Positions 33,936-45,954 are shown, counted from the first letter of the stretch. The stretch is 64,000 nucleotides of DNA from Primula veris (GCA_963682055.1 OY821744.1:24218967-24282966); one strand, 5' to 3'. Numbers and translations are program-made. The notes: generated from the sequence alone by a model not told the origin.

Positions 33936-35785
33936 ATGGTTACCAATGTAGAGGAAACCCATTCCGAGATAATAGAAACCAATAACCAAAACACGCAAAT
34001 TAGCCAACAAGACCTCGACGATCTACTCGCCATCCGCGACAGATATGAACCTATCCAATCCGGAAACCAACCAACAACCTCCTACGTCAACCAAGAACAA
34101 CCGGTCGAACCACCCCGACATTTCATCGAAGGGATTGTCGACGAACACCCTTCGTCCTCGGAGGACGAACAAGACGTGCCCGTATTAAGGCGTGCACGAA
34201 GACGCTTAACCGGGTCCCAAGCAGGACCAAGCTCAAGAGTCCCTTTGCCTACAGTCTCGGTCAACTCCGGTGCTCGTTTACAAACGGACGAAGCTCATCA
34301 GTTTGGCATGCCCGAGGATCATGTACTCGGACAGTCGCCCCGACTACCGACTAATTCTACGAGGATGATTACACCACCCACGGTGGAGGTACAACATGTT
34401 GTTCCGTTAGCCGATGAAAGGAACTACGCCCAGCTACATGCTCAGCTGGCGGCATGCATGACGGCCATGACAGCGGCCGGCATCGTATTGCCAGTTATCC
34501 AACCCGACAAAGACCCACGCCATGAAGTGGACGATTCTGCCTACAGGGCAGCCCTGGAGGCAGCGGGTCGGCGACCCGATACAAGAGTCCCCCACCAAGG
34601 GGGCAATGTCCCAATAACTATCGTCCATCCGAACACTCATATGGAACGTGTCCACACAAACACGAAGGACGGTAGATATCCCGAATACAGGATCGGGGAA
34701 GGATATGGCCCACCACCACATCAGGGAGGATACCCTCCCCCTACCAACAGGCTTGTAACGTATGCCAAGAAACCCCGTGTGCTGAACAGATCACGCGGTA
34801 CCGCAATCCTATGGGATTCGTCATCCCCGAATTCAGGCTCTATGATGGGAAGAGTTGCCCTATCGACCATCTGAGGCACTACAAGACGAAGATGGAACTG
34901 TGGAGTGATGACCATGCACTGATGTGCAAATTTTTCAAAAATAGCTTGGGTCAAGAGGCTTCGTCATGGTATCACAACTTACCACGGGGCTCCATTAGAG
35001 ACTGGGCAGAATTGCTAAGAGCATACTTCACCCGGTACGCTGCTCATCGGAAAAAGAAGGTTAGTATCGAAACCCTTCTTAAAATGGCGATGATGCCAAA
35101 TGAAAGGCTCAACGATTACTGCATACGCTTTATCGACGTAGCAAACCAGATTCCACGATATGCCAATAATATAGCCATCCAAAACTTTATTAATTCCATC
35201 CCTAATGGCTATTGGGCGAGAAGGAAGTTCATAGGCAAAAACTTCCCGACCACTGATTCCCTGCTAGCCTATTGTACCCACCTCACCGATAAAAACGACG
35301 AACTGCGTTTCCTCAACCGAACTCTACCGAGAAGAGAGTCGGTCCGCGAGGCACAGGTGGGTCGCAAAAGAGTTAGGAATAACCAGGGAGAAGCATTCCA
35401 ACCGACCAGAAAGGGGAAAGGTCCCGAGGTCGATAACAGGGTAGAGCGACCACGAGCACTAGAGCCCAAACCGCTCCAGATTGCATACCCGACACCGATC
35501 AACGAGCATAAACCGCTCCAGCTCACCTACCCGATGCCACCTAAGCCATTTTAACAAGGTCGGCCCCAAGAGAGGGAACACCGAAACGCTTTCGGACCGG
35601 TCGAGCTGTGATACACTTTCAACCTATCTGCTGAAGATATACTCAAGGATATATGCAGGGAAAGTTGGTATTCCCGACCACAACCGATCACCACTCCCCC
35701 CAATCAGAGAGATTCCAAGCTCTTCTGCGCATATCACGAGGATCACGGCCATCTCACTGAGCATTGCCGTAACCTGCGATGGAGA
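33936..35785 (+). pseudogene. Ty3/gypsy Tat-type Gag, frameshifted
   Basis: The ATG at 33936 opens an N-terminal acidic, Ser/Pro-rich region. The frame then has to change just upstream of 34811 to continue into the conserved capsid core (GFVIPEFRLYDGKSCPIDHL, then SSWYHNLPRGSIRDWAELLR). That second frame is shared with pol and is broken by TAA 35552 and TGA 35609. A nucleocapsid knuckle CAYHEDHGHLTEHC lies at about 35726-35767, with spacing C-x2-H-x4-H-x4-C rather than the canonical C-x2-C. Such His-substituted knuckles occur in Tat-lineage Gag as I know it. It would build the virus-like particle and bind genomic RNA. The first 400 bp are repeated at 50466-50868. Confidence 0.87.
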
Positions 35786-38700
35786 ATGAACCAGTGGGGC
35801 GATGCAGGATACCTAGCCAAGTTCATCAAAGGAGCTAGGAATAAAGGCAAACAACTGGCCATCGAGGGATCTGACAACCGGCAAGGCAAAACGATCAACG
35901 TCGTTCATATGTCACGACCCAAGGGCCCAGGCGGGGAACGATCACGACAACGGCAGCTGGCCTACTTTGGCCAAGTAGCCAAGACATCACAGGCGTCGAC
36001 CTCTAAACGACAATGCACACCACGACGACATCCGCCCATTTCTTTCTCGGATCTTGACGAAGAAGGGGTGATTTACCCCCACGGAGACGCCATTAACCTC
36101 CGTGTTCAAATCGGCCTAGACACAGTCAGCAGGGTACTTGTCGACCAAGGAGCCTCTTGTGATATCATGTACAAGGAGCTCTTCGACAAGATGGAACTCA
36201 AGCTGCAAGATCTACAGCCTACCGATGTCACACTGATTGGATTCATCTCCGAAACGACCAAACTGTTGGGTAAGATCGTCCTCAGTGTCACAACCGGGTT
36301 CATGTCGGTTCCCGTGGAGTTCTTAGTGGTCGACGACCACTCCGGGCACAACGCAATATTGGGCCGACCTTGGTTACATGCCATGAAGGCCATACCCTCG
36401 ACCTATCACCAAAAGGTCAAATACCCAAATGATAGGGGAGCGATCGAGACAGCCAGAGGATGTCAAGAAGATTCAAGACGCTGCGAGGACATCACCGCGA
36501 CTCTCCAAAAACAACGAAGCAGTGTGGAACAACCCACCAGCACAAAGAAGCTGATCAACCAAATATCCAAAGCCGAAAGGGTTGTCGAAGAACAAGTAGG
36601 AGAGACACTCAGGAAGGTGTATATACCAGATATGGACGAGGAGCATTACTTCCTCCTCGGCGACAACCTTCCAAAACAGGAATCCGAAGAGTTGAAAGCA
36701 TTCCTTCTCAGCAACACTGATAAATTCGCCTGGAGCCCTAAAGATATGCCGGGCCTAGACCCCAATACAGCATGCCACCACCTAAGTGTAAACACCGAGT
36801 ACAAGCCGATAGCACAGAGGAGCAGGAAAGTGTCTGTACAGCATAGAGCAGCTATAATCGCTGAAGTACAAAAGTTATTGGAGGCTGGAGCCATAAGAGA
36901 GGTTTACTATCCAAAATGGTTGTCCAACCCGGTCGTCGTCCCTAAGAAGAACGGAAAGGAGAGAGTATGTATAGACTTCACAAACCTCAACAAAGCCTGT
37001 CCGAGGGACCACTTTCCCCTTCCAAGGATTGATCAACTGGTGGACGCAACTGCGGGGGCAGAACGGATGACCTTCCTTGACGCATATTCAGGATACCATC
37101 AAATTTCCCTCGCCCACGAAGATCAAGAAAAGACTTCGTTTATATCACCTTTGGGAAATTATTGCTATACGGTAATGCCGTTCGGCCTACGCAATGCGGG
37201 AGCAACATACCAAAGGATGATAACAAGTGTATGTCGAGATCATATAGGGAAGACGATGGAGGTATACATAGACGACATGGTCGTCAAGAGCGAAAGAGCC
37301 ACATCCCACCTTCAAGATATCAGGGACGTTTTCCGAACGCTGGGCGAGCACAAACTGAAACTCAATGCGAGCAAGTGTGCATTTGGCGTCAGCAAAGGGA
37401 AATTCTTGGGGCATATGGTTAGCCGACGAGGAATAGAGGCTAATCCCGATCAAATAACGGCTCTACGAAACCTAGCAGCGCCCAAGAATAAGAAACAGGT
37501 ACAAGAGCTCACGGGAATGATGGCCGCGCTGAGCAGGTTCATTAGCTGATCCGCAGATAAGGGACGACCATTTTTTGAATCACTCAAGAAGGATAGAAAA
37601 TTCGTCTGGGACCCGGAATGTGAAGTCTCATTCAACAATCTCAAAGAGTACTTGAGGACACTGCCACTGCTAGTAAGGCCGAACAAAGGAGACATTCTGG
37701 CATGCTACCTAGCAGTTTCCACTACAGCTGTGAGCGCAGTTATCCTAAGAGAAGAAGGTCGCGAACAATTTCCGATCTACTTCGTCAGCAAGACTCTGGT
37801 CGAAGCCGAAACACGTTATCTACCCTTGGAAAAGCTGTGTCTGGCATTGGTCGTCGCAACCAGAAAGTTGCCACACTATTTCATAGCTCATCAGGTCCGG
37901 GTATACACAAAATTTCATATCAAAGAGTCACTTCGACGGACGGACATTAGCGGCCGAGTTGCCGCCTAGGGGGTAGAGCTATCCCAATTTCATATCGAGT
38001 TCGCACCCCGTCATGCCATAAAGGGACAAGTCCTGGCCGATTTCGTCGCAGAATTAACCGAAGGCTATGACGAGCCTTTGGCACTCTCTCCACAATCACA
38101 CTGGCAGATACATGTCGACGGATCAGCCACCAAGGACGGATCAGGAGCAGGGATCGTCCTAAAGTCTAGAGAGGGAGCAATCATCGAAAAAAGCATAAAA
38201 CTGGGCTTCCGAGCTACCAACAATGAGGCAGAATACGAGGCCATGATAAATGGCATGCTTATTGCCCGGTCCCTCGGATGCTCCCACTTAATTGCAAGCT
38301 CAGACTCCATGCTCATCGTCAATCAAGCCATCGGCGAGTACCAAGCGAAAGATGATAGAATGATCCTCTACCAAGAGAGAGTCCAAAGCTTGATGGCAAC
38401 CTTCGAACAGTGCGAATTAGTAAGAATCAATCGCACCGAAAATGCACATGCCGATGCCTTGGCTACCCTAGCCTCGACATTAACATTGACCGACACCCGG
38501 TCGATCACAGTGGAACTACTGCCGACCCCGAGCATAATAAAAAGGGTAGGCCGGGTGACGTCGATACAGTACGAACTAGGTTGGATGGAGGACATGACCC
38601 ATTATCTGCGAAGTGGAACGCTTCCGGCCGACAAGATAAAAGCGCTGAAAATTACAAGAAAAGCTCCTCGCTTCTGGCTATCCGAGGACGATAAACTATA

Positions 38701-39832
38701 CAAATCCAGTTACTGGGGACCCCATCTACTGTGCGTCCCGACCGAGCTACAACTGCCGGTCTTGGAGGAAATCCACGAAGGATCTTGCGGAGCACACATC
38801 AAAGGGCGATCCCTTGCAAACAAGGCAGTGACCCAAGGATATTGGTGGCCCTATATCAAGCGAGACGCCGATGCGTACGTCCAACGATGCGACAAGTGCC
38901 AACGATTCGCCAAGATACCACGGCTCCCTTCATCTATGATGACCCCGGTATCGGCACCATGGCCGTTCGCTCAATGGGCAATTGATTTGGTCGGTAAACT
39001 CCCGAGAGCACCTGGGAATGTGGAATATCTGATCGTTGCGACTGATTATTTCACCAAATGGGTCGAAGCCAAACCCCTCCGAGAAATCAAAGCCAGCAAC
39101 GTCAAACAATTCGTTTGGGAATACATCATAACTAGGTTCGGTATACCGTACGCTATAGTCGCCGACAACGGAACCCAGTTCAAAGATGCCAATTTACAGC
39201 TGTGGTACAAGGAACTCGGTATCCGAAAATTCTATTCGACGCCGACATACCCACAAGGAAACGGGCAAGCCGAAGTGTCAAACCGAACAATATTAGACGG
39301 TATCAAGACCACCCTTGAACAGGCAAAGGGGAGGTGGCCCGAGCGGCTACTCAACGTTTTATGGTCGTGCCGAACTACACCCAAGACGGGCACCAAGGAA
39401 ACCCCGTTTAGCTTAGCATACGGTGTTGAGGCCATCATACCGACAGAGATCGGGCTACCCATGCTCCGAACGACGTTGGTCGAGCAGGGAAACAATGAAC
39501 AACGAATGAGAGAAGAGCTCGACATGATAGACGAGAAACGAGAGATAGCGGCCCTTACCCTAGCTAAGTACCAACAAAGCGTGAAGCAAACCTATGACAA
39601 GAGAGTAAAAGGGTCCAAAGAATTCATGGTAGGAGAACTGGTGCTGCGACGAGTGACGGTCTATACCCGCAACGAAATACATGGCAAGCTAAGCCCTACC
39701 TGGGAAGGCCCATACAAAATCGTCAAGCAAACAAGTCCAGTCTCTTACAAAATCAAAAGCGTCCTGTTTGCCAACAGCCGAGGGGAAAAGAATTCTTGGA
39801 ATGTGGCTAACCTAAAGAAGTACTACGTATAG
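35786..39832 (+). pseudogene. Ty3/gypsy Tat-type pol with dual RNase H, two stops
   Basis: This runs in the same frame as the Gag core. In order: protease with active-site region LVDQGASCDIMY near 36136; RT (VPKKNGKERVCIDFTNLNKA, MTFLDAYSGYHQI, MPFGLRNAGATYQR, and YIDDM at 37264-37278); a first, degenerate RNase H (LACYLAVSTTAVSAVILREE onward) interrupted by TGA 37547 and TAG 37967; a second RNase H with acidic residues in HVDGSATKDG, NNEAEYEA, SSDSM and ENAHADALA; and integrase (CGAHIKGR...CDKCQ; AIDLVG; VADNGTQF; GNGQAEVSNR). RT before integrase means Ty3/gypsy. A second, archaeal-type RNase H before integrase is the hallmark of the Tat clade. It ends at TAG 39830. Confidence 0.92.
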
Positions 39833-39929
39833 GCAATCCTCCGAGTACAAGTACAGGTGCTACCTTACCCTTCTTGCTTAATGGCATTATCTTTCTTCTT
39901 TTGAATGAATAAAATATATTGTCATGTCT

Positions 39930-40425
39930 ACTAATACTATGAAATTCCCAACATGGCCGAAGTGCCTAGGAATACTATGAAATTCCGTAAATGGCGTGTT
40001 ACCGAAGGAACGCCTAGGAATACTATGAAATTCCCAACATGGCCGAAGTGCCTAGGAATACTATGAAATTCCGTAAATGGCGTGTTACCGAAGGAACGCC
40101 TAGGAATACTATGAAATTCCCAACATGGCCGAAGTGCCTAGGAATACTATGAAATTCCCAACATGGCGTGTTACCGAAGGAACGCCTAGGAATACTATGA
40201 AATTCCCAACATGGCCGAAGTGCCTAGAAATACTATGAAATTCCCAACATGGCGTGTTACCGAAGGAACTCCTAGGAATACTATGAAATTCCCAACATGG
40301 CGTGTTACCGAAGGAACGCCTAGGAATACTATGAAATTCCCAACATGGCCGAAGTGCCTAGGAATACTTTGAAATTCCCAACATGGCGTGTTTTCAAAGG
40401 AACGCCTAGGAATACTACGAAATTC
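39930..40425. repeat. Composite 38/48-bp tandem repeat after pol
   Basis: There are eleven units in two types. Five 38-bp units run GGAATACTATGAAATTCCCA to GGCCGAAGTGCCTA. Six 48-bp units share the same start but end GGCGTGTTACCGAAGGAACG plus CCTA. They mostly alternate short-long, with two adjacent long units near the right end. The last unit decays into GAAATTCATATGC. Tandem repeats just downstream of pol are known in Tat/Ogre-type elements and can seed satellites. Confidence 0.93.
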
Positions 40426-40718
40426 ATATGCAGGTACAATGCAAGGAATTATTCAGGTTCACATTACGGCGGCGATACAATACAAATTGGCTAAAACAAT
40501 GAAGGAGAATCAATCTAAACAACGAAATATCAACAAGAAGCATCTCCAAAACAGGAATAACGAAATAACAAATGATTTAGCAAGGAAAAATCGATCCAAT
40601 CAATCAAATAGCAATACGGCAATGGAAAGGTACAAAACAGGAACAAAGAAATAACATAAATAGTCCTCGCCCGCATTACGGAGGCAACAAGAAGATCATC
40701 GACACTAAAGAGATTCAT
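40426..40718. other. Spacer between repeat array and antisense cluster
   Basis: A-rich and non-coding on both strands as far as I can see. It probably holds the convergent 3' ends of the sense pol transcript and the antisense transcripts. Confidence 0.45.
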
Positions 40719-41357
40719 TTAAGAAGAGCTACTGCAGGAGGAGCACGACGGTAATTGACCGAGCTCAATCTCTTCGTCATCCGTCGTTGTGTACCCATCA
40801 GACTCATCACCATCAAAACGCTCCTCAGAAATGAGGGCATCAAAATTGGTCGTATGAGCCCCAACACAAGTCAGCGTCTGAAGCCGCGCGTTGAACTCGG
40901 CTTCTTTCGCGAACTCGTGAGCATCCGAGGCCGCTTTACGGCGATCATCGTCAAAGGAGAGGTTACGGCGAGCTTCGATCATAGCTGCGGAAGCATCGTA
41001 TCTGGCACGGGACAAACGGAAATACTTCACCAACACGTTGGCCTTGGTCACAAGCAACTTTAATTTGCCGAAGTACTTGTCCTTTGCACGCCAATATCGA
41101 TCCAAACGACGCTCCTGAACCTCAACAGTATGCTCGGCACGGCGAACGTATTCTCGAAAAAAGGCCGCCTGGGTTTTCAGCTTGGTCCGCAGTCGAGCAC
41201 ATTGGTCGGTCAATTTGACATTTTTGCTCATCAAAACAATGTAGGGCCACCTGTCAGGCACCTCACTAGCCGCACCAGATGAGACCTCGTCCCGGGCAGC
41301 ACCAGTAGGTCCTAACCCCGGGTTAACTAGGCATGGAGAACCAGCCTGGTGCGACAT
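40719..41357 (-). CDS. Antisense coiled-coil ORF 6 (212 aa), unknown function
   Basis: An ATG at 41357 (MSHQAGSPCLVNPGLG) opens 212 residues to TAA at 40719. The N-terminus is Gly/Pro/Ala rich. From about residue 45 it is a long charged, heptad-like helix (KLTDQCARLRTKLKTQAAFF, then RRLDRYWRAKDKYFGKLKLL). It ends with an acidic tail (TTTDDEEIELGQL) and a Ser/Cys run. TATAAAAT on the minus strand at 41476-41483 lies about 120 nt upstream of the ATG and just past the end of the next antisense unit. No family recognised. It is intact, unlike gag-pol. Confidence 0.6.
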   Translation of the reverse strand: MSHQAGSPCLVNPGLGPTGAARDEVSSGAASEVPDRWPYIVLMSKNVKLTDQCARLRTKLKTQAAFFREYVRRAEHTVEVQERRLDRYWRAKDKYFGKLKLLVTKANVLVKYFRLSRARYDASAAMIEARRNLSFDDDRRKAASDAHEFAKEAEFNARLQTLTCVGAHTTNFDALISEERFDGDESDGYTTTDDEEIELGQLPSCSSCSSSS

Positions 41358-41475
41358 AGTAGCATGTGCCTATAAAAAAAAAAGAGGGGGGGGGGGGGGA
41401 GAAGAACGAGAAGAGATGAATATACAAAAAAAAAAGAAGGAAGCTACAAAAAAAAAAGAAAAAAAAAGGAGAGAA

Positions 41476-41483
41476 TATTTTAT
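41476..41483 (-). promoter_or_regulatory. TATA-like box for antisense ORF 6
   Basis: Minus-strand TATAAAAT lies about 120 nt before the ATG at 41357 and only about 35 nt after the AATAAA of the neighbouring antisense unit. Confidence 0.45.
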
Positions 41484-41520
41484 ACAAGCTACAAGGACAA
41501 CGACAAAACAAGCTACTTTA

Positions 41521-42112
41521 TTAATCCGACAACCCCTCAACAGACGCCGAAGTCTCTACTACATCGGCAAAATGAATATCTCGCAATGAATTAATTTGCG
41601 TCCCCAAACGCTCACGAATGACCGCCTCGATTCGGTTCAAGGCGACAGTGGTTTCAGTTACCCCGGCCTTCGCATCAACCATGCGCTCTGCCCGGGATAC
41701 ACCACTCATTCCTTTTATATGCTGAAGCACCTCTAAAGCGCGAGCTCGGGCCCAATACGCTTTGGCAAAGGATAGCAGCAGGTCCGCGTCCTCGAAAACG
41801 GCCCCAAGGACCAAGTTCAAGCTCGTCACACGACCTCGGGCTTCATCACGAGAACGTCGTAGGGCACAGAGAAGTTCCTTCGCTTTACCCTTGTTTGCCG
41901 TATATGGGCGGTCTTTTTACTAAATTTCTCTCCCAAATCACATAACCGAATCGCCAAGTTGGAAATATGAATATTCAGACCCTCGATTTCCTGACAAGCA
42001 CAAGTCAATTTCGCGGTAAGGGACGCCTTCGATCTTTCCAAATATTCTATTACGTCACCTACACTACGACTAGGCGAGGTCCAGACCACCATGGCAAGGG
42101 GGTTATTTGGTA
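41521..42112 (-). pseudogene. Antisense coiled-coil exon with frameshift
   Basis: On the minus strand, after TATTGTCAG, codons run VPNNPLAMVVWTSPSRSVGD and VIEYLERSKASLTAKL. Around 41890 the frame must change to continue ELLCALRRSRDEARGRVTSL and on to TAA at 41521, followed at once by AATAAAG (41515-41521 region). The content is alpha-helical and charged. In phase it could be a final exon of the PF04195-like gene at 42296-44791, using a CAG/GTGGAA donor just before that gene's stop, or a separate small gene starting at an internal Met. No TATA box specific to it was found. Confidence 0.45.
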
Positions 42113-42295
42113 CCTGACAATATTTTGTTTTCACATCCTTCAAAATATGACGACCATCAAAAGAAATTAACCCAAGAAAGCCCAACAGAAATAAAACACA
42201 GTACCTATGTTATCACTTCCCCAAAAGAATCTGTTTCTAGATACACAAGAGACCAAAAAAAAAAAAAAAAAAAATACATACTGCTAGAAAGATAG

Positions 42296-44791
42296 TCAAG
42301 GTTCCACCTGAGGAGATACCGGTGGGGGCACAACAGTAGCATCTGGTCGAGGAGTGGATGGGTCCGACATAGAGTGAGGACGCAGCGCTGTCAAAATTGT
42401 CTGTCCCGGTAGCCGAGGAAGCTCTTCTTCACGAAGATTCGCCGAGTCCAAGGGTTTCGGCGGTGCACCATGCGGGCACGGATACACCAACTCCGACCAC
42501 GCCCTATCCGACAAAGGAACATTCGCAAAATTGAGCGCCCGCACATGAGCACAGTATACGGAGAAGTTGGCCATCATTGCTAACTTTGTCCGCTCCTCCG
42601 CGTGTGCCGTTTTCAGGGCAGTCACCTTAGCCTTCTCGGTTTCCACGTCCTCTGCCAGGAGCAAGTTCTCCTCCTCTAGTTCGCCGTACTTAACGACCAT
42701 GCACTCTTTTTCCGCCCTCAATTTATCGACATCCTCGGTCAGGTGCAGAAAGTCCACCGACAGCTTGTCATAATTCTCGCCCAGGGTTTTATTCGCGGCG
42801 ACCAATTTCTCTTTCTCGACCTCGAAAGCCGCAAGCAGATCCTTTATCTTCTGCTCGTTCTCCTCGACTATGGCATTCTTCTCGGCCACCAGCTTCTCTT
42901 TCTCAGCCCCTAGAGCTCCCAGCTGATCCCGTAGCGCCACGGTACTCAAAGCAATCTGCACTTCAAAACATTAGATTCTAAACAGAATACAGGTACCCGA
43001 CCTATATAGCGAAATACGAGCCCCACGTACCCTCAGCGCATCCGCGTGGGCCTGCTCTATAACCGACATTGTAGGTTGAGCAGCTAGTCTTTCTGCATCC
43101 TTGAACGCAAGGGGTTTCAGAGCCGTATACCCCATCTTCAAGATTCGCGGTTGCTGCAGCAGCTCACCCCTACATCGGTCAATATAACGGGTCATTGCAA
43201 CCCCGTCAACCAACACCTTCTCGGATCCATCGAGAGCCTCATCCTCGCCACCCTTCACAACATCATCGGCACTCTCTTCGCCGCCTTCCATATCCACTTC
43301 CTCGACCGCCTCCTCCTCTGGAGCATTAGTCTCAGGGGTCCTGCGTTCGATTACATCCTCTGTACGGCTGGGCGAGATACCAGACAGGTTCAACGCGGCC
43401 TCGGCAAGGACAGGCGAGACCACAGGCAGGGTCATCGTCTCCTTCCCCATAGCCACCAGCATGTTGATATGTCCGAACAGGCTATCGACCGACCCCTGAA
43501 ACACAACAATACCCATCGACCGGGCAAGCGCGAGGGTAACCAATGGAGAAGTCAGTAGCTGAAACAAGATAACTAATAAAGCAAAGCACTAGCGAACAAA
43601 CCGATATCCAAAAGACAAGAAAATCATAATACATATACACATACCTCGCCCGGCGCAGAGACATCCTCGGCGGTATCCCTTTCGGCGGCAGCAACCGCCC
43701 CCTCGCCCGAGCCAACGATATCAGCCTCCTCGGTAACCGATGTATCGGTTCCCCTGGCCCTCTTCGTTCCTCCACCAACAGGGTCAGACGCATGACGCTT
43801 AGACCGAACGAGCTTCTTCCCGAGCCGAGCAGCACTTCGAGCCCGGACCACTTTCAAGAACTCTTCCTCGGGCTCTTTGGGGATCTCGGGCGCAGGATTC
43901 CCCTTGGTCACCGACCCCATAGGGTACCCGAGCAGCATCGGAGCAGTACGACTCGCCGGATCCGGTGTCGGTCCCGGCCCCCACCATTTCCAAAGAGCTA
44001 ACAGAGCCTCCACATTGGGAGCGCTGAGGTCGGGCATAGGGGGAGCGTTGGTGGCCGGTCCAGGAATCTGGTGTCCCGAACAGCCCCATTCACCAGAAGC
44101 TATCACGATACCAAGATTGCGCTCTTTGTTGGTATCCGGCAAACCGATAACAAGCCGTCAATAGGTACGCTGGGTTTTCAGATACGATCTGCGACGCTCA
44201 AAGCTCAGACTGTAGACTCCGAAGACGTCCTTCAATTCAATCGGTATCCCGGCCAACTCCGATAACCTTTGAATACCGTTCAGAGTACGGTAACCATTTA
44301 AGGCCAGTTGGGCTGGAGCAATCTGGACGGCCTCAAAGAACGAAGCCACCCAGTTTGTAAAAGGAAGTCGAAGACCCCCAGTAAAAAATGTCGAAGAGCG
44401 CACGGCCACCTCGCCGGCAGGAACAAATCCCAGCACCTCCTCGTCAGAAATAGGAAGCCGGATATGTATGTTGTCAGGTATTCCGGCAAGCTCCTTAAAA
44501 TCCTTTTCTACGAATGTGCCAACTTGGGCCACACTTTGGCTCAGAATTTCCTATCCAAACATCATCAAAAGTCCATCAATATACTAACCAAATACACAAA
44601 CAAGAACCACATCAATATAACGAGCGCCACCAACCCCCCCACTCGCATTAACCAGATACATAAGAATCATCAGACATATATAGATAACCTGAACCATATA
44701 CCAACGCCACACATATGACCACAACGACAAATCAAATACAACTCCTAAAAAAGGGAAGGGGGGAGAACGAAAAATGACTTACAGTAATCAT
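42296..44791 (-). pseudogene. Antisense spliced gene, PF04195-like ('putative gypsy type transposon')
   Basis: Proposed minus-strand coding exons are 44791-44783, 44550-43645, 43558-43031 and 42955-42296. All introns are GT-AG and all junctions phase 0, giving about 700 codons. Exon 2 contains FFTGGLRLPFTNWVASFFEA and IAPAQLALNGYRTLNGIQRL, the pattern of the plant PF04195 family. It then has a basic/Pro region with KRHASDPVGGGTKRARG. Exon 3 is acidic (EEEAVEEVDMEGGEESADD). Exon 4 is a long coiled coil (LGALGAEKEKLVAEKNAIVE onward) with a Pro-rich end. One in-frame TGA at 44158-44160 breaks exon 2. The 9-nt first coding exon (Met-Ile-Thr) is inferred from the GTAAGT donor. Antisense extra ORFs are known in Tat/Retand-type elements; their role is unknown. 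Confidence 0.65.
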
Positions 44792-45442
44792 TATGAGCAA
44801 GCAAGCACGCACCGCAGCAAGTCTTCCAACAAAACCACGAAACCCTAGATCAAGCGGCCGAACTCTTTTCCTTTTTGGCGGGAAGAATATGCTTTAGAGA
44901 GAGAGATATTTTCTTCAGCAAATTCTGTGATAAAAATAAAAAAGGATTACTTGGCACAGTAAAAAGGAGTGGAATCACAAAAAGAATAAAATAATAACCG
45001 TCCTTTCGTGTAACAGAGGTTTAACTTTTTTCCAACCATCCAAAAGTCAACAACCGCTGCTATTTTTAACATATAAACGCTCCAGATTTCGCCACGTCAG
45101 CGCGTATCCCACTACCCAAGGCAGTTCACATCATTACACCTAAATAAACGGCCAGTGGACCCTACCATGAAAAGCTTCCCACATACGCTACCACTATTAT
45201 CACACCGAGAATGTCCCCCGATTAAAGTTCCTCGACGCCAAACCAATTCTTACCCAAAGGGCACACCGAACAAGGTGGACGAAGACCGTTTCTAGCTTGA
45301 CGGCAGGGAGCATCAAGTCTACCAACGCTCTCCGGGGGGATAACCGGGCATATTGTTCGGTGTATACTGAGGGACATCAAATGATATCAACATAAAAGAG
45401 TGAAGCAAACAGGAAATAAAATAGGACAGAATCAAGTGCAAG
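44792..45442. other. Spacer, presumed promoter region of the antisense gene
   Basis: This includes a CT-rich stretch (minus strand) near 44880-44920. It is non-coding. A TTTATATG motif on the minus strand near 45070 is too far from the ATG to call. A polyadenylation-like GAATAAAAC for the next antisense ORF is at about 45446-45455. Confidence 0.4.
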
Positions 45443-45509
45443 ACAAGTTTTATTCATCCACAAAGGGGGAAACACAAAAAATACAACAGAAAAAGAAAAT
45501 ACACCCATC

Positions 45510-45872
45510 CTACTTTTTCGAACTATCCCCCATAGCAACATCCCTCTTCGCCAAAAGTTCCTCCAGACGCTCCTTCTCCCTAACCAAACGAGAAATCGCC
45601 ATCTCAGCCTGTTTCAAGGCGTAAGACTGAGACTCGCATTTTTGCTCGGCCTTGAAACGAGCAGTGCCCTCCTCGTCCCAATATTGTTTAAACCTCCTCG
45701 CTTCAGTCCGAGCACACATGAGATCATGTTTCAGCCATGACATCTCAATTTCTTTTAGTTGAAGAGGAGTCAAATCCTCCTCCCCAAAGCCAGGGGGACG
45801 AGGTAGCAAAAAAGTAGGCTCCTCTTCCATAAGGGCTTTCTTTTTGGAGGCAGACCTAGTGATGGGAGCCAT
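45510..45872 (-). CDS. Antisense coiled-coil ORF 5 (120 aa), unknown function
   Basis: An ATG at 45872 starts MAPITRSASKKKALMEEEPT. The body is a charged helix (LQLKEIEMSWLKHDLMCART, then AISRLVREKERLEELLAKRD) ending GDSSKK at TAA 45510. The basic start could act as a nuclear localisation signal. TATAAA (minus) at 45955-45960 lies about 83 nt upstream of the ATG, and AATAAAAC lies about 60 nt downstream of the stop. It is an intact, compact, self-contained unit. Confidence 0.6.
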   Translation of the reverse strand: MAPITRSASKKKALMEEEPTFLLPRPPGFGEEDLTPLQLKEIEMSWLKHDLMCARTEARRFKQYWDEEGTARFKAEQKCESQSYALKQAEMAISRLVREKERLEELLAKRDVAMGDSSKK

Positions 45873-45954
45873 CTCACGCAAAAGCAAGTTAGAAGCAAAT
45901 TATAAAACAAGAGAGAGGTAGAAATTGGTAATGAGATACAGGCAATAGGGAGCA

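Noticed and set aside
39930..40425. CRISPR-like or coding repeat
   Set aside because: Composite tandem repeat in the 3' region of a retrotransposon; no spacers and no stable frame.
44158..44532. 124-codon minus-strand frame as a stand-alone gene starting at 44532
   Set aside because: Its first codon is GTG, not ATG; a splice acceptor at 44551 and an upstream ATG exon fit better, and the frame continues past the TGA at 44158.
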